Notes under the pieces: model-generated | Seen by the model: only the letters and a program-made list of their open reading frames with translations | Told to the model about the DNA's origin: nothing | The model's database searches: none | In this document: positions 53,815 through 64,000 of the stretch, piece by piece | Numbering within the stretch: the first letter of the stretch is position 1 | How the letters are laid out: the number at the start of each line of letters is the position of its first letter | Translations under genes and position numbers: made by a program | From: Pseudomonas sp. Irchel s3h14 | Lineage (GTDB): Bacteria > Pseudomonadota > Gammaproteobacteria > Pseudomonadales > Pseudomonadaceae | Reading direction: 5' to 3' | NCBI RefSeq assembly: GCF_900187425.1 | Contig: NZ_FYDJ01000004.1 | Span: 186,001-250,000 of the forward strand | DNA length: 64,000 nucleotides

Positions 53815-56800
53815 ATGGCGAAGAAACCCAAGGCAGCCACCTTTATCAAGGACCCGCTCTGGTACAAGGATGCGGTGATCTACCAGGTTCACGTTAAGTC
53901 TTTTTTCGACTCCAACAATGACGGGATCGGCGACTTTCCCGGTCTTATCGCCAAACTCGATTACATTGCCGATCTGGGCGTCAATACCATTTGGCTGTTG
54001 CCGTTCTATCCCTCGCCACGACGCGATGACGGCTACGACATTGCCGAATACCGTGGCGTGCATTCCGACTACGGCACCATGGCCGACGCCAAGCGGTTCA
54101 TCTCTGAAGCCCATAAACGTGGCCTGCGGGTGATTACCGAACTGGTCATCAACCACACCTCTGACCAGCACGCCTGGTTTCAGCGTGCGCGCAAGGCCAA
54201 GAAAGGCTCGGCGGCACGGGACTTCTATGTCTGGTCCGATGACGATCAAAAGTACGACGGCACCCGCATCATCTTTCTCGACACCGAAAAATCCAACTGG
54301 ACCTGGGACGCGGTGGCCGGTCAGTACTTCTGGCATCGCTTCTATTCTCACCAGCCAGACCTGAATTTCGACAACCCGCAAGTCATGAAAGCCGTACTGT
54401 CGGTGATGCGCTACTGGCTGGACATGGGCATCGACGGTCTACGCCTGGACGCGATTCCGTACCTGATCGAACGCGACGGCACCAACAACGAAAACCTGCC
54501 CGAGACCCACGACGTCCTCAAGCAGATCCGTGCCGAAATCGACGCCAATTACCCGGACCGCATGCTGCTGGCCGAAGCCAACCAATGGCCGGAAGACACG
54601 CAACTGTACTTCGGCGACACCGACGCCAAAGGCTTGAACGGCGACGAATGCCACATGGCGTTCCACTTCCCGCTAATGCCGCGCATGTACATGGCGCTGG
54701 CCCAGGAAGACCGCTTCCCGATCACCGACATTCTGCGTCAGACCCCGGAGATCCCGGCCAACTGTCAGTGGGCGATTTTCCTGCGTAACCACGATGAGCT
54801 GACCCTGGAAATGGTCACCGACAAGGAGCGCGATTACCTGTGGAATTACTACGCGGCCGACCGTCGGGCGCGGATCAACCTGGGGATTCGCCGCCGCTTG
54901 GCGCCGTTGATGGAGCGCGATCGTCGTCGCGTGGAACTGCTCAACAGTTTGCTGCTGTCGATGCCCGGCACGCCGACGCTGTATTACGGCGACGAGATCG
55001 GCATGGGTGACAACATCTACCTCGGCGACCGTGACGGTGTGCGCACGCCGATGCAGTGGTCGATTGACCGTAACGGCGGTTTCTCCCGCGCCGATCCGGC
55101 GAGTCTGGTGCTGCCGCCGATCATGGACCCGCAATACGGTTACCTGTCGGTCAACGTTGAAACCCAGGCCGGCGACCCGCATTCGCTGCTGAACTGGACC
55201 CGGCGCATGCTCGCCGTGCGCAAGCAGTCCAAGGCCTTCGGTCGAGGCACGCTGAAAATGCTCTCGCCGACTAACCGACGGATTCTGGCCTACACCCGGG
55301 AATTCACCGGACCGGACGGCAAGCACGAAATCATCTTGTGCGTGGCCAACGTGTCCCGTAGCGCGCAAGCAGCGGAACTGGACCTGTCGGCCTACGTCGG
55401 CATGGTGCCTGTGGAGATGCTCGGCGGTAACGCCTTCCCGCCGATCGGCCAGTTGAATTTCCTGCTGACCCTGGCGCCTTACGGCTTCTATTGGTTCGTA
55501 TTGGCGGCGGAAAACCAGATGCCGAGCTGGCACGTGGAACCGGCGCAAAGCCTGCCGGACTTCACCACGCTGGTGCTGAAAAAACGCATGGAAGAACTGC
55601 TCGAAGCGCCTTCCCGCGGCACGCTGGAGCAGGGCATCTTGCCAAGCTGGCTGCAGAATCGCCGCTGGTTTGCCGGCAAGGACGGGGGCATCGAGCAGGT
55701 CAACATTGCCTATGGCGTGCGCTTTGGCGATCCGCTGCACCCCGTGCTGTTGAGTGAAATCGACGTCACCAGCGGCGGCCAGACCAGCCGCTATCAGTTG
55801 CCGTTCGGTTTTATCTCCGAAGATCAGGTGGGTGCCGCGTTGCCTCAGCAACTGGCCTTGTCTCGGGTCCGGCGCGTGCGTCAGGTCGGCTTGATCACCG
55901 ACGCCTTCAGCCTCGACACCTTTGTGCATGCGGTATTGCTGGGCATGCAAAGTAATACCGTATTGCCATCCAGTGCTGGCGATATCTGCTTTGAGCCGAC
56001 GTGGGAACTGGCGAAACTCGGTCTGACCGGGGAATCGGAAGTGCGTTACCTGTCCGCCGAACAGTCCAACAGTTCGGTGGTGATCGGCAACAGCCTGGTG
56101 CTGAAACTGATCCGCAAGGTCGCGTCTGGCGTGCACCCGGAACTGGAAATGAGCGCGTTTCTGACTCACGCCGGTTTCCGCAATATCTCACCGCTGCTGG
56201 GTTCGGTGGTTCGCCGTGATCCGGCGGGTGAGGAAAGTCTACTGATGATTGCCCAAGGCTATTTGAGCAATCAGGGCGACGCCTGGGAGTGGACCCAGAA
56301 CAACCTCGAACGGGCGCTGCGTGATGAACTGGCCGACGCCATGTCCGAGCAGGAGCAACACTACAACGCCTTGGGCGAACTGAGAGATTTCGCCGGTATG
56401 CTCGGTCAGCGTCTGGGTGAAATGCATCAGGTACTGGCGGCGCCCAGCGACAACCCGGACTTCACTCCGAAGGTCACCACCCAGAAAGATGCCCTGGCCT
56501 GCGCCAAGGACGTGGCGGCGCAATTGGAGTACGCGCTGAAGTTGCTCAAACAGCATCAAAGCGAATTGAACCCGGCAGACAAAGCCTTGGTCACTCGTTT
56601 ACTGGACAACAAAAAAGCCATCCTCAGCCATGTTCAGGAGCTGGGCAAAAAAGCCGTTGGTGGTCTGCGCATTCGCGTCCACGGCGACTTGCATCTGGGC
56701 CAGGTACTGGTGATCAAGGGCGACGCTTACCTGATCGACTTCGAAGGCGAGCCGGCGCGGCCGCTGCACGAACGACGGGGCAAACACAGCCCGTACAAAG

Positions 56801-57156
56801 ACGTCAGTGGCGTATTGCGCTCCTTTGACTACGCTGCGGCGATGGCGATCAACGTGCACAACGTCGACAACACGGCCGATGCCCAAGCCGCTCGTCAACG
56901 TGTCGCTGATCGCTATTTAAATGAAGCAAGACAAGCATTTGTCGACGCTTATCGGCTGGCGGCAGCTAGTCTTGCTCATGCATGGCAAGATCCGGAAGGC
57001 GAGGACGCCGCGTTGGCGTTGTTCGGCCTGGAGAAGGCAGCGTATGAAGTGGCCTATGAGGCAGAAAATCGCCCCACATGGTTGCCCGTGCCGTTGCACG
57101 GTTTGTATGGGTTATTGAGTGGGCTTAAACCCTTTTCCGATCTTGGTGGAGAGTAG
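53815..57156 (+). CDS. treS: trehalose synthase fused to maltokinase (TreS-Mak)
   Basis: 1113 residues from ATG 53815 (AACAGGAG upstream; the frame opens earlier inside the REP). Residues about 15-560 are a GH13_16 trehalose synthase: [34 protein letters not shown] with the nucleophile, [10 protein letters not shown], and [13 protein letters not shown]. Residues about 590-1100 are a maltokinase (Pep2-like): [15 protein letters not shown] and the kinase core [18 protein letters not shown] with DFEGEPARP. It interconverts trehalose and maltose, then makes maltose 1-phosphate for GlgE. Confidence 0.96.
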   Translation: MAKKPKAATFIKDPLWYKDAVIYQVHVKSFFDSNNDGIGDFPGLIAKLDYIADLGVNTIWLLPFYPSPRRDDGYDIAEYRGVHSDYGTMADAKRFISEAHKRGLRVITELVINHTSDQHAWFQRARKAKKGSAARDFYVWSDDDQKYDGTRIIFLDTEKSNWTWDAVAGQYFWHRFYSHQPDLNFDNPQVMKAVLSVMRYWLDMGIDGLRLDAIPYLIERDGTNNENLPETHDVLKQIRAEIDANYPDRMLLAEANQWPEDTQLYFGDTDAKGLNGDECHMAFHFPLMPRMYMALAQEDRFPITDILRQTPEIPANCQWAIFLRNHDELTLEMVTDKERDYLWNYYAADRRARINLGIRRRLAPLMERDRRRVELLNSLLLSMPGTPTLYYGDEIGMGDNIYLGDRDGVRTPMQWSIDRNGGFSRADPASLVLPPIMDPQYGYLSVNVETQAGDPHSLLNWTRRMLAVRKQSKAFGRGTLKMLSPTNRRILAYTREFTGPDGKHEIILCVANVSRSAQAAELDLSAYVGMVPVEMLGGNAFPPIGQLNFLLTLAPYGFYWFVLAAENQMPSWHVEPAQSLPDFTTLVLKKRMEELLEAPSRGTLEQGILPSWLQNRRWFAGKDGGIEQVNIAYGVRFGDPLHPVLLSEIDVTSGGQTSRYQLPFGFISEDQVGAALPQQLALSRVRRVRQVGLITDAFSLDTFVHAVLLGMQSNTVLPSSAGDICFEPTWELAKLGLTGESEVRYLSAEQSNSSVVIGNSLVLKLIRKVASGVHPELEMSAFLTHAGFRNISPLLGSVVRRDPAGEESLLMIAQGYLSNQGDAWEWTQNNLERALRDELADAMSEQEQHYNALGELRDFAGMLGQRLGEMHQVLAAPSDNPDFTPKVTTQKDALACAKDVAAQLEYALKLLKQHQSELNPADKALVTRLLDNKKAILSHVQELGKKAVGGLRIRVHGDLHLGQVLVIKGDAYLIDFEGEPARPLHERRGKHSPYKDVSGVLRSFDYAAAMAINVHNVDNTADAQAARQRVADRYLNEARQAFVDAYRLAAASLAHAWQDPEGEDAALALFGLEKAAYEVAYEAENRPTWLPVPLHGLYGLLSGLKPFSDLGGE

Positions 57157-57158
57157 TC

Positions 57159-59390
<2,232 letters not shown>

Positions 59391-59411
59391 TCTAACACCG
59401 AGTCGCTCCCA

Positions 59412-59485
59412 TCGCGAGCAAGCTCGCTCCCACATTGGATTTATGTCGTACACAAAACCAAATGTGGGAGCGGGCTTGCTCGCGA
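59412..59485. repeat. REP doublet, family B
   Basis: Arms TCGCGAGCAAGCTCGCTCCC and GGGAGCGGGCTTGCTCGCGA, between the convergent glgB and autotransporter genes; may terminate both. Confidence 0.9.
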
Positions 59486-59525
59486 AGGCGTCAGCCGAAA
59501 CAAAACGCCTCTTGAGGTCAGACGC

Positions 59526-60599
59526 TCACCACCGCATCCGCACACCCAAACTCCCAATCAACCCATTCAAATCATTGTCATCCACGTCACTGCTGTAGTC
59601 GGCGCTGACGTAGAAACTTACGGCGGGCGTCACTCTGGCCACCAGGCCCAAACCTACTTCGACGGTCGATGAATAGCGGCTGCTGCTGATCTTCTCGACC
59701 TGATCGAGGTTCACGGTATTGCCGGTGTACACCGTGTGCCACACGTTGGTTCGCACATAGGGTTCGACCCCCAGCCCGTTGATGTCGTAACTACCTTTCA
59801 ACCGTGCACCGACCCGGCCGCTCCAGGACGTCAGATCACTGGACGAGGCATTGCCTGAGCCTGCATACGGGGTGTCCAGGGTAATGCGTTGATTGATCAA
59901 CTGTGCCTGGGGTTCAACTACCCAGTTATCGCCCAGACCAATGGGAAAACCACCTTCCACCGACAGTGTCACCGCGCTGCCCTCGGTCGCCAGTCGGGCG
60001 CCCTGGTCATTGCGGGTATAGCCGTTGACCCGACCGCCGCTGGCCGTCAAGTCCACGTGCCAGCCCTGGGGCCCGGTCAGGCTCCAGTAGGCGCCGAGGC
60101 TCTGGCCTTCGAGGTTGAGGGTGTCGTGGCTGGGATCAGCAAGGGCGCGACCGGTCAGCAGCCCGTTGCTGTTGCCTTGTAACTGAGTCATGCCGCTGAC
60201 CAGTCCGACCCGCTGGGTATGACCGCTACCGCTTTGCAGCGTCAGGATCGCCGGCCCTTTGAATTCGCTACTGCCAGGGATCGCAAACCCCTGAGCCAGC
60301 ACATCGGTTTGCGCCTGCCGCGAAGCCTGCCCATACACCTGATCCCAGGCCGAAGGCGAAGCGTCCTCGATGGTCAGGCGTGAACTACGTGTATCGGAGG
60401 CGGCGCTGAAGCGGCCGGAGTAGGGGGTGGTGAAAGTGACGGCGGGTAAGGTCATGACCGGAACATCCTGACGGTACCAAGGCGTGGTTGCATCCTCTGC
60501 CGGCCCTGCCTGTATTTCCAGGGACGAGCACAGAAGGAGTGAACTCGAGACAGTGCAAAAAGTGACTTTGATCTCTTGTGGGGTGAATGAAGTTTTCAT
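59526..60599 (-). CDS. autotransporter beta-barrel protein without passenger
   Basis: 357 residues. N-terminal signal-like segment (VTFCTVSSSLLLCSSLEIQAG), ~60 residues of undefined sequence, then a full type Va autotransporter barrel (about 80-357): WDQVYGQASRQAQTDVLAQGFAIPG, RVGLVSGMTQLQGNSNGLLTG, LTSWSGRVGARLKGSY, ending LIGSLGVRMRW with the C-terminal aromatic. No passenger repeats or catalytic domain. It may be a remnant or a lone barrel with a different role. Confidence 0.85.
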   Translation of the reverse strand: MKTSFTPQEIKVTFCTVSSSLLLCSSLEIQAGPAEDATTPWYRQDVPVMTLPAVTFTTPYSGRFSAASDTRSSRLTIEDASPSAWDQVYGQASRQAQTDVLAQGFAIPGSSEFKGPAILTLQSGSGHTQRVGLVSGMTQLQGNSNGLLTGRALADPSHDTLNLEGQSLGAYWSLTGPQGWHVDLTASGGRVNGYTRNDQGARLATEGSAVTLSVEGGFPIGLGDNWVVEPQAQLINQRITLDTPYAGSGNASSSDLTSWSGRVGARLKGSYDINGLGVEPYVRTNVWHTVYTGNTVNLDQVEKISSSRYSSTVEVGLGLVARVTPAVSFYVSADYSSDVDDNDLNGLIGSLGVRMRW

Positions 60600-61028
60600 G
60601 GCGGTCTACCTTGCAATCGCATGCCGTATCTCGCTCTGGCGTCTCTCTCCTACCCCGAATGAGGGGCGACCGAATGTAGTGGGGCAAGCCTTTGGCCGCC
60701 CGATTTTGCGGGTGTCTTGGGGTTTGCCCCTGGTGTATTTCCGGGGGTAGTAACGTGTAGCTAAGAAGACCGATGCCACTGCGTCAAGAAAATGAACGAT
60801 GAGCGGTATGGCTAATTTGGCCTATGCAACTAATTGTTTTTCGGCGTTTATCTAAGTTCTTGTTTGTACGAAAAATCATCGCGAAACCCGCGAATCAGAG
60901 GCGTTCGTCAGCCGACGGTCGGTCTTCGAGCTGCCTTGATCCAGCCAGTTGCTGACGGATTCTCGCTGTTTATTACTGTCAATAATGTGGCTGAAAACGC
61001 TCATTCGTTGCGGCTCGCAGTTGAACCG
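60600..61028. other. intergenic region, no gene supported
   Basis: 429 bp between two minus-strand genes. It contains the leader of the barrel gene and an A+T-rich stretch (60740-60880). Open frames here have no family features and no ribosome site. I see no REP element and no clear promoter. Confidence 0.5.
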
Positions 61029-61829
61029 CTACAGGTGCACTTCCACCGCCAACGGCAAATGATCCGACAAATGCGTCCAGGGCTTGTGCCCCAGTATTCG
61101 CGGCTCATGACTGCTGGCATTGCGCAGATAAATCCGGTCCAGACGCAGCAGCGGGAAGCGCGCCGGATAGGTTTTCGCCGGGCGACCGTGGTGGCGTTCG
61201 AAGGCTTCATGCAGGTAGTCGCGTCGGGCGAGGGCCGTGTTGCCTTGCAGCTGCCAGTCGTTGAAGTCACCGGCGATGATCACCGGCGCATCGTCGGGCA
61301 AGGATTCGAGCAGTTGGCAGAGTAGTTGGAGCTGCAACTGGCGATGGCTTTCCAGCAGGCTCAAGTGAACGCAGATCGCATGCACTTCAGTGTGCCCCGG
61401 CACATCCAGCACGCAATGCAGCAGGCCGCGACGCTCGGGGCCGGTGATCGAGACGTCGAGGTTGCGGTGTTCGCGGATCGGGTATTTCGATAACAGGGCG
61501 TTGCCGTGGTGACCGTTGGGGTAGACCGCGTTGCGACCGTAGGCGAAGTCGCTCCACATGCTGTCGGCCAGGAACTCGTATTGTGAGGTCTGCGGCCAAT
61601 CGTTGTAGCGAGTGGCATGACGGTCGTGTTCGCCGACGACTTCCTGCAGGAACACCAGGTCCGCCGATGTACTGCGTACCGCTTCACGCAGTTCCGGGAG
61701 AACGAAGCGTCGGTTGAGTGCGGTAAAACCCTTGTGGGTGTTGACCGTCAGCACTCTCAGTCGATGAATCGCCAGGGGCGTGTTCAATGGAGATGATTTG
61801 ACGGCCTGCCACTTGGAATCACTGGTCAC
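61029..61829 (-). CDS. endonuclease/exonuclease/phosphatase family protein
   Basis: 266 residues from GTG 61829 with GAGGAG 5 nt upstream (a GTG two codons earlier would sit inside that site). Metal and catalytic motifs of the EEP fold are present: [53 protein letters not shown], and [12 protein letters not shown] at the end. No signal peptide or membrane segment. Such a gene follows glgB and precedes glgX in P. aeruginosa (PA2154 region, from memory), and may act on a lipid or nucleotide phosphodiester. Confidence 0.9.
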   Translation of the reverse strand: MTSDSKWQAVKSSPLNTPLAIHRLRVLTVNTHKGFTALNRRFVLPELREAVRSTSADLVFLQEVVGEHDRHATRYNDWPQTSQYEFLADSMWSDFAYGRNAVYPNGHHGNALLSKYPIREHRNLDVSITGPERRGLLHCVLDVPGHTEVHAICVHLSLLESHRQLQLQLLCQLLESLPDDAPVIIAGDFNDWQLQGNTALARRDYLHEAFERHHGRPAKTYPARFPLLRLDRIYLRNASSHEPRILGHKPWTHLSDHLPLAVEVHL

Positions 61830-61924
61830 GTTCACTCCTCTGAATCAGGACTGGTTATGTATGCGACTGATGCAGCAGCGGGCAGTTCAGAGCGATTCGT
61901 CGCAAGCAGCCTTGACACCAAAAT

Positions 61925-62082
61925 GTAGCAGCTGTCGAGCCTGCGAGGCTGCGTTCGGTTTGGGCCGCATTCGGACGAAGCAGTCGTCATCCAGAACATG
62001 AAGTTTGCCTGACACACCGCGTTGCCGGGTCTTACGACTGCTACGCAGCCGAACGCAGCCTCGCAGGCTCGACAGCTGCTAC
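61925..62082. repeat. REP doublet (REPIN), family C
   Basis: Outer arms GTAGCAGCTGTCGAGCCTGC and complement, each with GCGAGGCTGCGTTCGG inward; spacer about 70 bp. Third copy of this family in the window. Confidence 0.9.
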
Positions 62083-62087
62083 AGGCT

Positions 62088-62119
62088 GCTACCAGTGCTA
62101 CCAGTGCTACCAGTGCTAC
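62088..62119. repeat. 9-bp tandem repeat
   Basis: GCTACCAGT three times in a row plus a partial fourth copy, starting 6 bp past the REP doublet and ending immediately before the stop codon of the PIG-L-like gene on the other strand. The unit contains GCTAC, the edge of the REPIN arm, so it may have grown from the end of that element. Confidence 0.85.
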
Positions 62120-62120
62120 G

Positions 62121-62879
62121 TCAGACGAAGACAATTTCATAAGGCAACCGTATCCGTTCCAGAAGCACCGGGGGTAGCAGCGGGGCGAGGCCGATTGCCG
62201 GCTCGCCGTCGAGCTGGCTGGCATAGGCGTGGGTGGCGTGGCTTTTGCGCGCGACGGTCCAGGTGTCCAGGCGCACCTTGCGCGCGCGATGCCACGGGAT
62301 AAGCCCTCGATCACGCGTTGGCCAGTGCCAGGCCCAGACCGGTACTTCGTTGAACGTCGCGCCGACCATTGCTGCAGCCTTGGCGCTGGCCCGGCCGACG
62401 GCGTCATGGTCGACAATGCCATCTTCGCGCCAGGTGCTGAACACTACATCCCCGGGGCGTAAATAACGGGCGATGAATTGAGTCATCTGAAACTCGCGTT
62501 CGGCCAGGGCGTTGTCGGTGAAGCCGCCACGAATCCATTTCAGGCTGTGCATCGGCAGCCCGAGCCGGCGCAAGGCTTCGAGGCTTTCCTGGGGGCGGAA
62601 CACGCTCAAGCGTTTCTCCGACCACTGTTGCGAGCCCGGATGGCTGGCGCTGCCGTCGGTGATCGAGATCAATTGCAGGGGATGACCCAGGGTGCTGAGC
62701 AGCTGCAGCAGGCCGCCACAGGTCACGACTTCATCGCCAGGGTGTGGGGCAATCAACACGGCGCGTGCGCCGGCAGGAACCAGGGTCTGAGTGCTGATGA
62801 CAGGAATGTTGTCCAGTTGCGGGGCGCTGTTCCAGATTTGTACTGGTGGGATGCTTTCGCTGATGGAGACCGTTTTCAT
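62121..62879 (-). CDS. PIG-L/LmbE family deacetylase-like protein
   Basis: 252 residues, no signal peptide. The LmbE fold is recognisable: LIAPHPGDEVVTCGGLLQLL near residue 42, SITDGSASHPGS, and the WREDGIVDHDAVGRA metal-binding segment in the second half. The family motif HPDDE reads HPGDE here, so the first Asp (general base in MshB) is Gly, while zinc His and second Asp remain. Function may be changed or lost. Lies inside the glg gene block. Confidence 0.85.
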   Translation of the reverse strand: MKTVSISESIPPVQIWNSAPQLDNIPVISTQTLVPAGARAVLIAPHPGDEVVTCGGLLQLLSTLGHPLQLISITDGSASHPGSQQWSEKRLSVFRPQESLEALRRLGLPMHSLKWIRGGFTDNALAEREFQMTQFIARYLRPGDVVFSTWREDGIVDHDAVGRASAKAAAMVGATFNEVPVWAWHWPTRDRGLIPWHRARKVRLDTWTVARKSHATHAYASQLDGEPAIGLAPLLPPVLLERIRLPYEIVFV

Positions 62880-63027
62880 GGCTACGTCCTTGTTCTCGTT
62901 GTTAGCAATGTGCGGCGCTCCAAACCCTGGATTGCCGCGAGCAGAGTATTGCTCATGTCACGCTATTCGTCGCCTCGATGTTCCATTCAGTACGTTTTTT
63001 TATCCGAGCTATCCCTGAAGGTCCATT

Positions 63028-64000
63028 TCACTCTTCTTCCTCATGCTGCAATTCGAACAGCAGCAGCGAACGGCCAGTGACCGAATATTCGTGACCGAAC
63101 TCGAAGCGTTCCTGACCCCGAATCGACGGTTGGTTGGTGTCGATCATGCAGGTCCAGAAACCGCCGTCCGGCACTTCCGGAAGCAGGAAATTGACGATGT
63201 CGTGATGCGCGTTGACCACCAACAGCAGGGTGGCGTCGGCGCCCTTGCGGCGGATACCGGTTTCCTGGGCGCGGCCATCCATCAGCATGCCGAGGCAGCG
63301 GCCATGGCCTTCCTCCCATTGTTCGATGGACATTTCGCTGCCGTCCGGCGCGAGCCAGGTGACGTCCTTGACGCCGATGTCCTCGTTGTAATTGCCCACC
63401 AGGAAGCGGCCGCGACGCAGGATCGGGTAGGCCAGGCGTAACTTGATCAGGCGTTTAACGAACTTGAGCAGGGCCTTGCCGTCTTCGCTCAGGTCCCAAT
63501 TGACCCAACCGATCTCGCTGTCCTGGCAATAGGCGTTGTTGTTGCCTTCCTGGGTGCGGGCGAATTCGTCACCGGCCACCAGCATCGGCGTGCCTTGGGA
63601 CAGCAGCAGCGTGGCAAAGAAATTGCGCATTTGCCGCTGACGCAGCTCATTGATCTCGGGATCGTCGGTCGGGCCTTCGACGCCGTGGTTCCAGGACAGG
63701 TTGTTGTTGCTGCCGTCCTGATTGTTCTCGTCGTTGGCTTCGTTGTGTTTGTCGTTGTACGACACCAGGTCGTTCAGGGTGAAACCATCGTGGGCGGTGA
63801 CGAAGTTCACCGAGGCATACGGCCGCCGGCCACGCTGATTGAACATCTCGCCGGAGGCGGTCATGCGACTGGCGAAGTCCGCCAGTTGGCCATCGTCGCC
63901 TTTCCAGAACGCACGCACGGTGTCGCGGAATTTGTCATTCCACTCGACCCAACCCGGCGGAAAGTTACCCACCTGATAGCCACCGGGGCCGCAATCCCAG
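63028..64000 (-). CDS. glgX: glycogen debranching enzyme GlgX (C-terminal part)
   Basis: Reading frame is open to the right edge, so the N-terminus is outside the window; about 323 C-terminal residues are seen. FVTAHDGFTLNDLVSYNDKHNEAN and DGSNNNLSWNHGVEGPTDDP are GlgX/isoamylase (GH13_11) signatures, with the LLSQGTPMLVAGDEFARTQ and NNAYCQDSEIGWVNWDL stretches. It cleaves alpha-1,6 branches of short outer chains, completing the glucan turnover set with GlgE, TreS-Mak and GlgB. Confidence 0.95.
   Translation of the reverse strand, partial: WDCGPGGYQVGNFPPGWVEWNDKFRDTVRAFWKGDDGQLADFASRMTASGEMFNQRGRRPYASVNFVTAHDGFTLNDLVSYNDKHNEANDENNQDGSNNNLSWNHGVEGPTDDPEINELRQRQMRNFFATLLLSQGTPMLVAGDEFARTQEGNNNAYCQDSEIGWVNWDLSEDGKALLKFVKRLIKLRLAYPILRRGRFLVGNYNEDIGVKDVTWLAPDGSEMSIEQWEEGHGRCLGMLMDGRAQETGIRRKGADATLLLVVNAHHDIVNFLLPEVPDGGFWTCMIDTNQPSIRGQERFEFGHEYSVTGRSLLLFELQHEEEE

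Noticed and set aside
60834..61325. 163-codon plus-strand frame in the gap before the EEP-family gene
   Set aside because: Most of it is antisense of the EEP-family gene, and its first part has no ribosome site or protein-like features.

Overview
The window is a 64 kb piece of a high-GC gammaproteobacterial chromosome, almost certainly a Pseudomonas of the fluorescens/putida side of the genus. Reasons: gene content and order match Pseudomonas (orphan CcoN with a CysI-like reductase and DUF934 partner, MuxABC-OpmB, a GlgE/TreS/GlgB trehalose-glucan block, an S-type pyocin), and short inverted REP elements of three families recur between genes. I see no rRNA, tRNA, CRISPR array, transposase or phage block.

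Layout. 0-4.1 kb: ordinary chromosomal genes (AhpD-like end, LysR-like and AraC regulators, GNAT acetyltransferase, Asp/Glu racemase family, unknown protein). 4.2-8.4 kb: orphan cbb3 oxidase subunit CcoN with a small CcoQ-like protein, divergent from a siroheme sulfite/nitrite reductase and DUF934 partner. 8.5-9.5 kb: unknown membrane protein. 9.6-28.4 kb: an unbroken minus-strand array: outer-membrane protein with an internal deletion, two DUF1254/DUF1214 proteins, a MetA/SphA-type barrel, MoxR, DUF58, DUF4381, BatA, BatB/C, BatD, a HAD phosphatase, an arylsulfatase, then a transporter/spermidine-synthase fusion and an octahaem-TPR cytochrome. 28.7-33.2 kb: an S-type bacteriocin locus with unusual architecture. 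33.3-34.6 kb: YciI-like protein and thiol peroxidase. 34.8-43.8 kb: RND efflux operon with its outer-membrane channel. 44.0-47.0 kb: MHYT-GGDEF-EAL protein and an SDR. 47.1-50.5 kb: MocR regulator, CcoG and DUF3203. 50.6-64 kb: MgtC, then the GlgE pathway (GlgE, TreS-maltokinase, GlgB), a lone autotransporter barrel, an endonuclease/phosphatase-family protein, a PIG-L-like protein and the C-terminal part of GlgX.

The most interesting observations are three. (1) Three promoters, two in the divergent ccoN/reductase region and one 44 kb away in front of ccoG, carry the same element with identical spacing: ATCTGATMCGS, 17 nt, GARTCTGTW, 19 nt, YAYAGT. This ties together a respiratory module that is contiguous in P. 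aeruginosa (PA4129-PA4134, recalled as cyanide-inducible) but split here, and points to the MocR protein beside ccoG as the likely regulator. (2) The bacteriocin has two colicin-DNase-type domains in tandem, the first stripped of all catalytic histidines; it is followed by a normal E-type immunity gene and by a second immunity domain fused to a pyocin S translocation domain with no nuclease. (3) In the MoxR/Bat operon two genes contain REP doublets (REPINs) inserted in frame inside their coding sequence, and the operon as a whole, with sulfatase, DUF1254 pair and barrel proteins, looks like a functional unit I cannot assign to a known pathway.
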